NCBI RefSeq assembly: GCF_003075375.1
Contig: NZ_QDFT01000006.1
Coordinates: 1-64,000 of the forward strand
Direction: 5' to 3'
Length of the DNA stretch: 64,000 nt
Source: Microbacterium testaceum
GTDB lineage: Bacteria > Actinomycetota > Actinomycetes > Actinomycetales > Microbacteriaceae
This document shows positions 48,988 to 58,046 of this stretch, piece after piece. Made by a program: the position numbers and the translations under genes. The notes under the pieces are model-generated. The model did not search any database, was not told the origin of the DNA, and saw only the letters and a list, made by a program, of their open reading frames with translations. Positions within the stretch are counted from its first letter, which is position 1; each line of letters opens with the position of its first letter.

Positions 48988-49998
48988 TCACCTGCGCACG
49001 AGGGTGGCGACGATGGGTCGATGATCGCTCCCCGCATCGTCCATGTCGCCGCGCACGTCGAACCTGGTCACGCGCCACGCCGATCCGGCGAGCACGTGGT
49101 CGATCGGGGCGCCGAGGGCGACCGGCAGCCAGACAGGCCAGGTAGCGGCGCCCGCCCGACCGTGTTGCGCGGCGGCGTCACGGCATCCACCGATACCGGC
49201 GCCGTCGAGGCCCAGACCGGCGAAATGGTCGATCGTGGCGTTCAGGTCGCCGGCGACGATGACGTCGCGCTCGGTGCAGCGCGCGGCGATCCACCTCAGG
49301 CCGGCCTCCCACTGGTCGACGACGTCGGCGAGCGGCGGCATGGGGTGAGCGACGACGACGGTCGGTCCCCCGCCCTCGACAGGGCGCCACACCGCACTCG
49401 GCAAACCCGGCGTCGACGCGACGGTCGTGTCGCGCTCGTAGGGTCCGAGCGCCGAGGACACCAGGAGCGAGCTCGGGATGCTCTCGCCTCCGGGCGCCGC
49501 CGCGATGGTGTCGTGACGCATCGAGACGCCCTCCTCCGCGAGCAGACCCGCGATCCGGGCGGCCGCGAAGGCGTCGGTCTCGGGAAGGGCCACCACGTCC
49601 GCGCCGGTCTCGCGAATCAGCCGTGCGATGCTCTCCGGCGACGCCCCGCCCCCGTAGGCGTTCCACGACACGACGGTGAGCTCGCCGCCCGTCCGCGCAT
49701 CCTGCGCCGGTGGCACCATGCTCCGCCCCAGCAGCACCGCCCCGTTGCCGACCGCCACCGCGGCGAGCGCGATGGCCAGTACGGCCACGGCTCCCCCGCG
49801 GCGGCGCCATGCGGCGAGCGCCCCGACGAGCAGCGCGGCGATCGCGACCCCGAGGGCGAGAACGCCCCGCAGGGCGATTGCGTTCGCGATGAACGGAAGA
49901 CGATGGATGCCGACCCCCTGCGGCCACACCACGATCGTTGCCAGCGCGAGCCCGGCGAGCAGGGCCGCGATGAACACGGGACGTGGGGCTTTCGGCAT
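48988..49998 (-). CDS. Membrane-anchored endonuclease/exonuclease/phosphatase family protein
   Basis: 336 aa. Three N-terminal helices anchor a C-terminal EEP domain (from about 105) on the outside of the membrane. The domain has the family's metal-binding and catalytic residues: VVSWNAYGG (Asn), VVALPETDAF (Glu), VVAHPMPP, VIVAGDLNATIDH (Asp, Asn) and GSDHRPIVATL (Asp, His). Substrates in this fold range from DNA to phospholipids and nucleotides; an outward-facing actinobacterial form may hydrolyse extracellular phosphoesters. ATG 49998 is the start. Confidence 0.88.
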   Translation of the reverse strand: MPKAPRPVFIAALLAGLALATIVVWPQGVGIHRLPFIANAIALRGVLALGVAIAALLVGALAAWRRRGGAVAVLAIALAAVAVGNGAVLLGRSMVPPAQDARTGGELTVVSWNAYGGGASPESIARLIRETGADVVALPETDAFAAARIAGLLAEEGVSMRHDTIAAAPGGESIPSSLLVSSALGPYERDTTVASTPGLPSAVWRPVEGGGPTVVVAHPMPPLADVVDQWEAGLRWIAARCTERDVIVAGDLNATIDHFAGLGLDGAGIGGCRDAAAQHGRAGAATWPVWLPVALGAPIDHVLAGSAWRVTRFDVRGDMDDAGSDHRPIVATLVRR

Positions 49999-50035
49999 CC
50001 CCCTCAGTAAATCGGCATTCCGCGTGCGCCGGAGG

Positions 50036-50905
50036 TCAGCCGAGCCTCTTGGTCGCCTTTCGCGCCCTCTTCAGCGCTTTCGGCAGATGGGCCAGGTGAG
50101 CGTCGGCGCGGGACTGCGCGTGGCGCGCGATCTCGTCGTAGGGCGCTGTCGCCTCTTGCGCGGTGAAGGCGCGGCGATGCGTTTCGACGGCCCGCTCGAC
50201 GAGCAGCAGATCGTCGCGGTGCTCGCCCAGCAGTTTGTGGACCCGCTTGGCTGCGCGACCGAGCCGTCGGTTGTCGCCGCCGAGCAGCGAGGCATCAGCG
50301 GCGTTCACGGCCTCCGAGAGGTAGCGCAGGCGACGCGCGGCCTTGCGGACGTCGTGCAGGCGGTCGAGCGAGCCGTCGGAGCGACGCACCGCGCGCGCCA
50401 GACGACGAGCGTCCCGGCGCAGCAGACGGCGGAAGGTCTTTCTCGCCGAGTCATCGTCGAGGTGGAGCGTCAGACCCGCCTCGCGGACGAGCTGTCGACG
50501 GGTCTGGCCGGCCGGCGTCTCGTGCGCGTCGACGGCGCGGGCGTGGAGGTGCCGGTACTCGGCCCTCTCGTCGCCGACGAGACGGCGTCTCGCGTCGGCG
50601 TCGACGATGCCGAGCTCGGCCATCACCGCCTCGGCGCGATCGGCGCGCACCTCGGCATCCCTCGCCTCGCCGAGGACGCGCCCCCAGGGCGCGAGCGCCG
50701 CGCGGGTGCCGGCGAGGGCGGGGTCGTCGCTGAGCCGTTCGATCGAGGCGAGGACCGAGCGCAGACGACGCACCCGCGTGCGGTGCTCGTGCAGCCCATC
50801 CGGTTCGTCTCGCAGTGCGGCGGCTTCAGAGGCCTCGACGTCGGCGGAAGCGGACTGGACGATCCGGCGGGCCAGGGTTTCGGCGGAGGGAGAGACGTGC
50901 GACAT
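50036..50905 (-). CDS. CHAD domain protein
   Basis: 289-aa all-helical CHAD protein. The two histidine-containing repeats are visible: LHEHRTRVRRLRSVLASIER (about 38-57) and LHDVRKAARRLRYLSEAVNA (about 181-200), with many Arg and Lys residues that form a basic groove. CHAD domains bind inorganic polyphosphate. It is a stand-alone CHAD without a CYTH partner in the window. Convergent/tandem order with the preceding EEP gene (37 bases apart) suggests possible cotranscription. Confidence 0.92.
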   Translation of the reverse strand: MSHVSPSAETLARRIVQSASADVEASEAAALRDEPDGLHEHRTRVRRLRSVLASIERLSDDPALAGTRAALAPWGRVLGEARDAEVRADRAEAVMAELGIVDADARRRLVGDERAEYRHLHARAVDAHETPAGQTRRQLVREAGLTLHLDDDSARKTFRRLLRRDARRLARAVRRSDGSLDRLHDVRKAARRLRYLSEAVNAADASLLGGDNRRLGRAAKRVHKLLGEHRDDLLLVERAVETHRRAFTAQEATAPYDEIARHAQSRADAHLAHLPKALKRARKATKRLG

Positions 50906-50967
50906 CCCGTCACGTTAGAGCGGGGGATGCCGCGACGCTGCGGGGTTGACGCCCCCGCGAACGCGCA

Positions 50968-51002
50968 AAGGCCCGGGGCGCGGTCCAACCGCCCCGGGCC
51001 TT
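50968..51002. terminator. Terminator between GlsB-type gene and CHAD gene
   Basis: Perfect 13-bp stem AAGGCCCGGGGCG/CGCCCCGGGCCTT with a nine-base loop, ten bases from the stop of the GlsB-type gene (minus strand). Confidence 0.8.
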
Positions 51003-51012
51003 GCGACCGATG

Positions 51013-51279
51013 TCAGCGCGCGGCGCGACGACCCACGATGAGACCGTAGATCAGCAGGACGATGATCGACCCGCCGATGGCCAGCAGCCACGTCTGCAGC
51101 GAGAAGAAGTCCTGCAGGGGGGCGTTGAAGAGCAGGCTACCGAGGAACCCGCCGAGCAGGGCACCCACGACACCGAGGACGAGCGTGATGAGCCAGCCGC
51201 CACCCTGCTTGCCGGGGAGGATCAGCTTTGCGATGGCGCCGGCGATGAGGCCGAGGAGGAGAAATCCGAAGAATCCCAT
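51013..51279 (-). CDS. GlsB/YeaQ/YmgE family stress membrane protein
   Basis: 88 aa, three helices with the family's glycine pattern: FGFLLLGLIAGAIAKLILPG then GGGWLITLVLGVVGALLGGF, then IGGSIIVLLIYGLIVGRRAA. Transglycosylase-associated proteins of this group are induced by stress. ATG 51279 has AAAGGA upstream. The gene starts beside the 470-bp gene-free stretch with DnaA-box-like sequences. Confidence 0.93.
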   Translation of the reverse strand: MGFFGFLLLGLIAGAIAKLILPGKQGGGWLITLVLGVVGALLGGFLGSLLFNAPLQDFFSLQTWLLAIGGSIIVLLIYGLIVGRRAAR

Positions 51280-51499
51280 TGTTGTGTTCCTTTCAGCGAG
51301 GATGAACCGATGCCCGCTCGAAACGGGCTCTCGTTGCATCCAGCTTCCTCTCAGCTAGCCGAAACGGCAGGTGGGTTGATTCCGGCGCGAAATTCTGGGT
51401 GTGTGACCGGACCACGTTCTCGGAACGAGGGATGCCACCACCCCACCCGGGGCTGAGGACACCCGTGCGCTGTGATCTGCGGCACCACACCCTGGCGAG

Positions 51500-51709
51500 T
51501 TATCCCCGGGATTTTCCACAGGCCTGTCGCGTCTCCGCCCGGTCGGCGGTGCCCCGCGCGCACGGCGGAACGGAGGGGCCGGGGCCGCGAAATTACGGGC
51601 GTGTAATTTCGAAGACAAGGACGAATGTGCTCGATTCTCCACAGCATCGTGCACAGGTGGAGGGACTTTCGCACACGCTTTCCACAGAGTTATCCACAGA
51701 TGTGGGAAA
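51500..51709. other. Cluster of DnaA-box-like sequences in a gene-free stretch
   Basis: The stretch 51280-51751 (472 bases) has no supported gene. It contains a perfect DnaA box TTATCCACA (51690-51698), TTTTCCACA (51512-51520), and near matches CTTTCCACA (51678-51686), TTCTCCACA (51635-51643), TTATCCCCG (51500-51508) and an inverted TTTCCCACA (51701-51709). The density is far above chance. No dnaA, dnaN or rpmH is nearby, so this is not shown to be oriC. It may be a DnaA-titrating site or an origin remnant. Confidence 0.6.
51588..51611. repeat. AT-rich 9-bp inverted repeat
   Basis: CGAAATTAC and its exact complement GTAATTTCG are separated by six bases. Its AT-rich arms stand out in this region, and the form is that of a regulator operator. 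Confidence 0.7.
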
Positions 51710-51751
51710 GCGTCGTGAACCCCACCCCGCCACCGCGCTTCGCTCGCGCGG

Positions 51752-53395
51752 TCAACCGGGGATGCCGAGTTCTCTCATCCGCTTGTACAGCGTGGTGCGC
51801 GAGATGTGCAGCTCCCCAGCTGTCCGCCGCTTGTTATGGCCGTGGGCCGTCAGGACACTGGTGATCGTGTCGCGCTCGGCCCGTTCGAGCGGGCTGAGCA
51901 TGACCGCCGCCGCGCCAGGCGTGGCGGTGCCCAGTTGATCGATGCCGATCTCACCGAAAGGGGCCGCGTCGCTTGCCGTTCGCAGGACGAGCGCGAGCTG
52001 ACTGACGTTGCCGGGCCATGAGCGACGCGTCAGTTCTGCGAGCGCCGACTCGCTGATCCGACGAGCCGGGTCGATAGCGGCCAGGATCTCGCGCGCCAAC
52101 GGAGCGATCCGATCGGGTCGAGCTCGCAGAGACGGCAGATCGATGGTGTGCGTGGCGCGCGACAGGAGCGAGGCACGGTCGGGATCGGGTGGGCCGATGA
52201 TGTGAGTGAGAACGGTGGGGGCCGCGCGGTCGTCGAGCATGTCCGCCAGCCGGTGAGCGAGCATCGGCGGCAGAAGGTGGACATCGTCGATGATGAGCGG
52301 CGCATCCCCGCTCGATCCAGAGACCGCTTTCGCGAGCCAGTCCTGGGTGGAACACTCCGCGAGCTCATCGCAACGCAGAAGGACCGCGGCGGGATGCAGT
52401 GTCTGCGCGGTGTGCGTCTTGCCCGTGCCCGCCTCGCCGCGCACGACGACGAGCGGTGCTCCCGACGGGCGCTCCGTCTCCCGGGATCGGCGCGAGGCGA
52501 TGCGCGGCCCTTCGGCCCGTAGGCCGCCGGGGGCCACGGACAAAGCCATCACCGCTCCTCGCGAAACGCGGACGAGATTCACATCGACCACGGGCCCCGA
52601 CGAGAGGGTCATCCGGAGCGTCGTGTCGTGTCGGGCATCCTCGGCGAGAGAACGCAGCGCCGCACGGTCCACCTGGTCGAGAAGCGTCTCGGCATACGGA
52701 TTCTCGAGGAACACCCCCGGACTCACCCCCACCACGGCATGCCCCACCCGCCGGTTCGCCACCGTGTGGAACGACCTCAGAAGCTCGTGCTCGCTGGCTC
52801 GGGACCTCTCGAGCAGCTGATTCTGCATTTCGATGGCCGCCTGATTGACGAATGCGCCGAGCAGCGGAGAATCGAGCTCCGTGAGCGCGGTGAGATCGAG
52901 GACGCCGTCGAGCCGACCGGTGATGGGGTTCACGATGGGGACCCCGTAACAGGTGAATTTCTTGAGGGCCTCGACGAAGTGCTCATCGCCGCGCACGGCC
53001 AGCGGTTTGCGGATCTCGAAGACCGTGGCAATGGCGTTGGTTCCGGTGTTGTCCTCCGAGAAACGGCGCCCCCGCTGCGCCCCGTCGTGGGCCATGAGCG
53101 ACTCGATGCGCGGCTGACCGAAACGCATGTCGATCAGCCGCGCATCGCGGTCGGCCAGGAGAACGCAGTATCCGGTCCCGTCGAGGTCCCTCGCGATGCG
53201 GTCGAGCACCGGCGACGCAGCATCGAGCAGGCGGCTTTGCCGGTCGACATCTTCGACCCCGACCGCGTCCAAGGTGTGCTCCGGAGACAACCCGCTCAGC
53301 GTCGAGCGCCGCCATGACAGCGCGATTTCGCGGCGCAGTGTCGACTCGAGCTGGGTCGTCATCCCCAGATCGATGACGCGTCCGTTCTCGCTCAT
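51752..53395 (-). CDS. AcoR-like GAF/AAA+/Fis transcriptional regulator
   Basis: 547-aa regulator with the order GAF sensor (about 50-200), AAA+ module (about 315-490) and Fis-type HTH (about 505-547). The N-terminus ALSWRRSTLSGL is standard in AcoR-type regulators. The AAA+ part keeps a Walker A (GEAGTGKT, about 320) and a Walker B-like IIDDVH (about 368). The GAFTGA loop needed to contact sigma-54 is absent, as in other actinobacterial relatives (actinobacteria lack sigma-54). The HTH reads HNKRRTAGELHISRTTLYKR. It follows alcohol and aldehyde dehydrogenase genes on the same strand and probably senses their substrate. Confidence 0.87.
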   Translation of the reverse strand: MSENGRVIDLGMTTQLESTLRREIALSWRRSTLSGLSPEHTLDAVGVEDVDRQSRLLDAASPVLDRIARDLDGTGYCVLLADRDARLIDMRFGQPRIESLMAHDGAQRGRRFSEDNTGTNAIATVFEIRKPLAVRGDEHFVEALKKFTCYGVPIVNPITGRLDGVLDLTALTELDSPLLGAFVNQAAIEMQNQLLERSRASEHELLRSFHTVANRRVGHAVVGVSPGVFLENPYAETLLDQVDRAALRSLAEDARHDTTLRMTLSSGPVVDVNLVRVSRGAVMALSVAPGGLRAEGPRIASRRSRETERPSGAPLVVVRGEAGTGKTHTAQTLHPAAVLLRCDELAECSTQDWLAKAVSGSSGDAPLIIDDVHLLPPMLAHRLADMLDDRAAPTVLTHIIGPPDPDRASLLSRATHTIDLPSLRARPDRIAPLAREILAAIDPARRISESALAELTRRSWPGNVSQLALVLRTASDAAPFGEIGIDQLGTATPGAAAVMLSPLERAERDTITSVLTAHGHNKRRTAGELHISRTTLYKRMRELGIPG

Positions 53396-53425
53396 CTTCG
53401 ATGCACGCTCCCCGACTCGGGGGAG

Positions 53426-53453
53426 CGACCGCGAGGGCGCACCCTCGCGGTCG
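53426..53453. terminator. 12-bp hairpin between ADH and regulator genes
   Basis: Perfect stem CGACCGCGAGGG/CCCTCGCGGTCG with a four-base loop. It sits between the ADH stop and the regulator ATG and could attenuate transcription into the regulator. Confidence 0.65.
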
Positions 53454-53493
53454 TCTCCACTCGCACGACGACGTCGTCCCTCAGGCGAACCTC

Positions 53494-54645
53494 TCAGAAG
53501 CGGATGATCGGCTTGATCGTGGCACCGCTGTGCATGTCAGCTGCGGCCTGGTTCAACTCGTCGAGCCCGTAGAACTTCGTCAGCTTCGAGAGGGGGAACC
53601 GGCCACTGCGGACGAGATCCACCAGGGTGGGGACATACGCCACGGTCTCGGCGTCGCCTTCGCAGATGCCGACGATCGTCTTTCCGAAGAGGATGTCCAG
53701 AACCACGATCGGTGCGGCCGCTCCGGGCTCGCTCGGCGCACCGATGACGCCGATGGTTCCGCCCGACCGCAAGGCGAGTACCGCGCTCGACAGCACCTGC
53801 GTGTTGGCCGTGGTCTCGACGGCGTAGTCCAGACCGGCGCCCCCGGTGAGCTCGCGCAGACGCTCGGTGACATCCTCCGTCTTCGCGTTGATCGTCGCCG
53901 TCGCTCCGAATTCCCGAGCGAGCTCCAGTCGCGAATCGACGAGATCGATCGCGATGACCTGTCGCAAGGGCGACTGCGCCGCCGCGAAGATCGCCGAGAG
54001 TCCCACGGCTCCGACGCCGAAGACGGCGATCGTCGCACCGGGCTCGGGAGTGAGCACGTTCCATACGGCGCCCGAACCGGTCTGGATGCCGCATCCCAGG
54101 GGCGCGAGACTCGCGAGCTCGTCCTCACTGAGGTCGTCGGCGACCTTGACCACGCTGCGCTCACGCACCAGGGCCGTGGACGAGAACGAGGACTGGCCGA
54201 AGAAGCCACCGCCGACGGCCTCTCCGTCCCGGCTCAACAGCGTCGACCCGTCGAGTCGTGTCCCGCCGACGAGATTCCGCGGGGCGAATTCGACGCAAAG
54301 CGCCGGGTGGCCGTCGCGGCAGTTCGAACACTGCCCGCAGCTGTCGAAGCTGAGCAGCACCTTGTCACCGGGCCGAACTCGCGTGACCGCGGCACCGACC
54401 GCCTCGACGACGCCCGCCCCCTCGTGACCGAGCACACCCGGGAGCATGAACGGGATGCCACCGCCCTGCACCACGAGATCGGTATGACAGACGCCCGCCG
54501 CCACGATGCGCACGACGACTTCGTCCGCGCGCGGTTCGGCGAGTTCGATATCGGCGACCGTGAACGAACCGCCCACGGCTTCGAGGACGGCGGCCCGCGC
54601 GGTGCGGACGCGGGTGGGGGCGGCGTCGGTTTCGGAAATGGTCAT
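53494..54645 (-). CDS. Zinc-dependent alcohol dehydrogenase, aryl-alcohol type
   Basis: 383-aa medium-chain NAD(P)-dependent alcohol dehydrogenase. Catalytic zinc ligands appear in GVCHTD (Cys53) and GHEGAG (His74), with LGCGIQTG supplying the third Cys. The four structural-zinc cysteines lie at 103, 106, 109 and 117 (CGQCSNCRDGHPALC). The Rossmann motif is GVGAVG. It most resembles XylB-type benzyl alcohol dehydrogenases. An in-frame ATG at 54645 is used, and it follows the aldehyde dehydrogenase gene by 45 bases, so the pair should carry an aromatic alcohol through aldehyde to acid. Confidence 0.93.
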   Translation of the reverse strand: MTISETDAAPTRVRTARAAVLEAVGGSFTVADIELAEPRADEVVVRIVAAGVCHTDLVVQGGGIPFMLPGVLGHEGAGVVEAVGAAVTRVRPGDKVLLSFDSCGQCSNCRDGHPALCVEFAPRNLVGGTRLDGSTLLSRDGEAVGGGFFGQSSFSSTALVRERSVVKVADDLSEDELASLAPLGCGIQTGSGAVWNVLTPEPGATIAVFGVGAVGLSAIFAAAQSPLRQVIAIDLVDSRLELAREFGATATINAKTEDVTERLRELTGGAGLDYAVETTANTQVLSSAVLALRSGGTIGVIGAPSEPGAAAPIVVLDILFGKTIVGICEGDAETVAYVPTLVDLVRSGRFPLSKLTKFYGLDELNQAAADMHSGATIKPIIRF

Positions 54646-54690
54646 GAGAAGGCTCCTTCGCTCTTCGATGGTGGTGCCGACCTCGAGGTC

Positions 54691-56175
54691 TCAGACCCCG
54701 AGGTGGTAGATGGACTTCTGCTGCTGGTAGGCGGCGATCGCGTCGGGGCCGAGCTCGCGGCCGATCCCGCTCTGCTTGTAGCCGCCGAACGGGCTCGAGG
54801 GGTCGGGCAGGTAGGTGTTGACACCGATCGTCCCGGTGCGCACTCGGCGCGCGACGTCGAGCCCCCGAGCCTCATCCGCCGTCCAGACCGAACCGCCCAG
54901 ACCGTAATCGCTGTCGTTGGCGATGGCGATGGCCTGATCGACCCCGTCATAAGGAATCAGAGTCAGCACCGGGCCGAAGATCTCCTGGCGGGCGACCGCC
55001 GCGGAGTTGTCCAGGCCGGCGAAGACGGTCGGTTCGAGGAACCAGCCGGTATCCCGGTCGGGACGCTTGCCGCCGGTCACCACCTTGCCCCCCTCGGCGC
55101 GGCCCTGCGCGATGAACGCCTCGACGCGGTCGCGCTGTCGCGCGCTGGCGAGCGGCCCGACGAGCGTCGTCTCATCCAAAGCGTCACCGAGCGGGAGGGA
55201 GTCCGCGAACGCGGCGAACAATTCCACGATCTCGTCGTACCGACTGCGGGGAGCGAGGATGCGCGTACCGATGAAACACGTCTGGCCGTTGTTGAGAAGG
55301 GTCGCGGTGTACAGCCGCTGGCCGATCTCGGCGAGGTTCAGATCGGCGTCATCGAGGATGATCGACGCCGACTTCCCGCCCAGTTCCAGCGTGACGGGGC
55401 GCAGGAGACGACCGCACGTCTCGGCGATCTGCTGTCCTGCGGCGGTCGAACCGGTGAAAGCGACCTTGTCGACATCGGGGTGTGCGACGAGGTAGGCGCC
55501 CAACTCGCGCCCGCCGGGCACGACGCTGACGACGCCGGCGGGAATGGTCGATGCATCGACGGCCTCAGCGAAGAGAACGCTGTCGAGAACCGTCTCGGGG
55601 GACGGCTTGATGACGATGGTGTTGCCCGCAGCGAGGGCGGGCGCGTATTTGAACGACGAGAGGACCTGAGGGAAGTTCCACGGCACGATCGCCGCTACCA
55701 CGCCCAGAGGCTCGCGGCGCACCGTGGTCAGGCCGCCGAGCAGGTGGGGGTGCGTCTGCTCCGTCTCCTGCAGGCGAGCCTGCGAGGCGATGTATCGGAT
55801 CACGGCAATCGGGAAGTCGCCCTCCAGACCAGCGGAAACCTGTACCGGCATGCCGTTCTGCGCAGACACCCGACGGGCCATCTCGCCCTTGCGCTTCTCC
55901 AGCTCGTCGGCGAGGGAGTCGAGGGCATCCGCTCGTTGGGACGGCGCCCACTCGCTCCATCCGCCTCGCTGCTCGAACGCGGCGCGCGCGGCAGCGACGG
56001 CGATGTCGACATCCGCTTCTTGCGCCTCGGGCACCGACCCGAGGTACTGCTCGGTGCTCGGGGAGTGCACGTCGATGGTCGCAGAGGAGGACGGCGCCGT
56101 CCACGCTCCGCCGAGGTAGAGCTCGCGGACGACGGTCGCGTCCGGAGAGGAGATTGTTTTCATCATGTCGACCAT
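54691..56175 (-). CDS. NAD-dependent aldehyde dehydrogenase
   Basis: 494-aa ALDH superfamily enzyme. It shows the oxyanion-hole Asn and cofactor motifs VAAIVPWNFPQVLSSFKYAP and FTGSTAAGQQI, the catalytic Glu in LELGGKSA (about 270) and the nucleophilic Cys in NNGQTCFIGTRI (about 305), and the late EIFGPVLTL and SPFGGYKQSGIGRELG. Several starts are possible (56175, 56166 and 56163); none has a clear Shine-Dalgarno sequence, and I use the longest. It probably oxidises the aldehyde formed by the neighbouring alcohol dehydrogenase. Confidence 0.93.
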   Translation of the reverse strand: MVDMMKTISSPDATVVRELYLGGAWTAPSSSATIDVHSPSTEQYLGSVPEAQEADVDIAVAAARAAFEQRGGWSEWAPSQRADALDSLADELEKRKGEMARRVSAQNGMPVQVSAGLEGDFPIAVIRYIASQARLQETEQTHPHLLGGLTTVRREPLGVVAAIVPWNFPQVLSSFKYAPALAAGNTIVIKPSPETVLDSVLFAEAVDASTIPAGVVSVVPGGRELGAYLVAHPDVDKVAFTGSTAAGQQIAETCGRLLRPVTLELGGKSASIILDDADLNLAEIGQRLYTATLLNNGQTCFIGTRILAPRSRYDEIVELFAAFADSLPLGDALDETTLVGPLASARQRDRVEAFIAQGRAEGGKVVTGGKRPDRDTGWFLEPTVFAGLDNSAAVARQEIFGPVLTLIPYDGVDQAIAIANDSDYGLGGSVWTADEARGLDVARRVRTGTIGVNTYLPDPSSPFGGYKQSGIGRELGPDAIAAYQQQKSIYHLGV

Positions 56176-56320
56176 CGTCAGCGGCCCGCGCCGCCGCGAG
56201 TGTTCACATCCTGGACGCAATCGGCGAGGTGCCGGACGCCTCGATGCAGCGCCGATGGCGCAGCACGGTGCAGCGGTCGGGTCGGACCGGTCCGCGGGCG
56301 GTGGTGCATGCTGCGCGCGC

Positions 56321-57034
56321 TCATCGGGGTCGAACGGCCGCCGCCACCGCGGCGATGATCTCGACAGCTTCGGCGGACTGCGACTGGATCCCCAGATGGG
56401 TGGCATCGGCGACGGTCGTCGCCGCGCCTGCGCGGCCGGCCATCGCATGCTGCGCCTCCGGGGGGATCACCTGATCCCGCTCCGCGACGACGTAGGTCAC
56501 CGGCGTGGACCCCCATCCCGCAGTGCTGCTGGGTTCCAGGAACGCTCGCACGGCGTGCGGCACCATCCGGCTGACGTGCTCGTCGACCTGCTCGGGCGAG
56601 GCGGCGTCCACGGCCACGAACTCCCGACTGACCGACGGATCGAGGTGCGTGAACGTTCTCGTCTCGTCGAAGAGGACCCACGGCGGCAGCTGCCCTCCCA
56701 TCAGCTCAGCCAGCGTCTCACCCTCCACCGGGAGGAACGCGGCGAGATAGACGACTGCCGCGATGGACGGCTCGCCGGCCAGTTCGCTGGCGACCATTCC
56801 CCCATACGAGTGCGCGACGACCACGACCGGACCCTTCTCGGCGGCGATGTGTTCGCGCAACGCCTTCGCGTCATCCTTCAGACCGGCGGGAGCACCGCCG
56901 TCGGTCGAGGGCAGTTGATCGATCACCGACACCGTCAGCCCTCGCGCGCGCAGGTCGTCGGGAGTACTTCCCCACGACCATCCACCGTGCCACGCTCCGT
57001 GCACCAGAACGACATGGGGGGTCACTGCGTTCAT
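56321..57034 (-). CDS. Alpha/beta hydrolase
   Basis: 237-aa alpha/beta hydrolase of the esterase/MenH-like group (PheA/salicylate-esterase-like). The oxyanion motif is LVHGAWHGGWSW, the nucleophile is in VAHSYGG (Ser), the acid is the Asp in VVAERDQVIP and the base the His in DATHLGIQ. It lies in the catabolic cluster between IclR and ALDH genes and may hydrolyse an ester or a ring-cleavage product (C-C hydrolases have related folds). ATG 57034 with an AGAGGACAGG upstream. Confidence 0.88.
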   Translation of the reverse strand: MNAVTPHVVLVHGAWHGGWSWGSTPDDLRARGLTVSVIDQLPSTDGGAPAGLKDDAKALREHIAAEKGPVVVVAHSYGGMVASELAGEPSIAAVVYLAAFLPVEGETLAELMGGQLPPWVLFDETRTFTHLDPSVSREFVAVDAASPEQVDEHVSRMVPHAVRAFLEPSSTAGWGSTPVTYVVAERDQVIPPEAQHAMAGRAGAATTVADATHLGIQSQSAEAVEIIAAVAAAVRPR

Positions 57035-57155
57035 TTCCTGTCCTCTCCAGCGGTCCGAGGCGGCCGCGTCGATATCGTCCTCGGGTCGCGTGGACCCGAA
57101 GCCCGCGCGTGCCGACCAGTGGAACGGTCGTCATCGACTGTCGGCATGGGTTCCC

Positions 57156-57935
57156 CTACGCCGCGAGACGGATTCGACTGGCGGCGATCCGTGAAGCCGA
57201 GAAGGCCACGGAACGCAGCACCCGTTCGTGACGGAGAGGGCGGAAGGACGCGTCACCCGATACCGAGAACGAGGCGATCACCCGTCCTCCGTGGCCGCGG
57301 ACGGGGACGGCGATGCAGTACAGATTCTCCATCGACTCGCCTCTGTCGTGTGCAAGACCGGTGCGCCGGACATGCGCGAGTTCGGCCATCAAGTCGTCCT
57401 CGTCGACAAGGGTGTTCCGCGTCCACGCGTGACGCGGGCCGCGAAGGACCGCCTCGGCCGCCGATGCGTCCGAGGCCAGCAACACCTTGCCCACGGCCGT
57501 GCAGTAGGCCGGCATCCGTCCGCCGATCCGCGACGGCGTCCGCAGACCGTTCGCTCCCTCGAGCTTGTTCAGATACACGACGTCCGAGCCGTCCAGCATC
57601 GCGAGCTGTACCGTCGCATGCGTCTCGGCGAACAGTTCCGCGAGGAATGGGGTGAGCAGGTCCCGCACGGAGTTGTGGGCGGGCAGCGCAGCGGGGCCGC
57701 CGATCTCCTCCAGTGCGCGACCGAGGCGGTACACCGTTCCGGTGCGGTCGACCATGCCGTTGCGCTGCAGCATGGCCAGCAGACGGAAGGTGGTGGACTT
57801 GCTCAGCCCCGCGCGACGACCGAGCTCGCTGACGCCCACACCCGTGTGGCGGTCCGCCCCGAAGGCTTTGAGCACGGCGACGGCCTTGTCCACCGCCGTG
57901 CGGTTCTCCTGCGCGAGGTCGGTGCTGTCTTGCAT
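57156..57935 (-). CDS. IclR family transcriptional regulator
   Basis: 259-aa IclR-type regulator. The winged HTH spans about 10-70 with VSELGRRAGLSKSTTFRLLA as its recognition helix. The C-terminal effector domain includes AYCTAVGKVLLA, the signature around the effector pocket, and ENLYCIAVPV with IASFSVSG near the end. I prefer ATG 57935 because GAGGG sits five bases upstream; two earlier in-frame ATGs (57947 and 57953) lack this. It is divergent from the XRE-cupin gene, and the 154-bp gap should carry control sites. Typical targets in this family are aromatic-acid genes. Confidence 0.92.
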   Translation of the reverse strand: MQDSTDLAQENRTAVDKAVAVLKAFGADRHTGVGVSELGRRAGLSKSTTFRLLAMLQRNGMVDRTGTVYRLGRALEEIGGPAALPAHNSVRDLLTPFLAELFAETHATVQLAMLDGSDVVYLNKLEGANGLRTPSRIGGRMPAYCTAVGKVLLASDASAAEAVLRGPRHAWTRNTLVDEDDLMAELAHVRRTGLAHDRGESMENLYCIAVPVRGHGGRVIASFSVSGDASFRPLRHERVLRSVAFSASRIAASRIRLAA

Positions 57936-58046
57936 GGGTGCCCTCATCTTCATCGATGCCGGCGGATGCCGGTAATGCTGGTGCCGGCTCGGGTACCGGT
58001 GAGCACATCTTGGGCCTCCCGGCCATTGGGGGCTATCCGGGCGGTA

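Noticed and set aside
51280-51751. Chromosomal replication origin
   Set aside because: DnaA-like boxes are present, but dnaA, dnaN, rpmH and an AT-rich unwinding region are not. It is reported as a box cluster only.
53401-56358. A plus-strand open frame of 985 codons opposite the dehydrogenase genes
   Set aside because: It overlaps two clear enzymes on the other strand and resembles no known protein.
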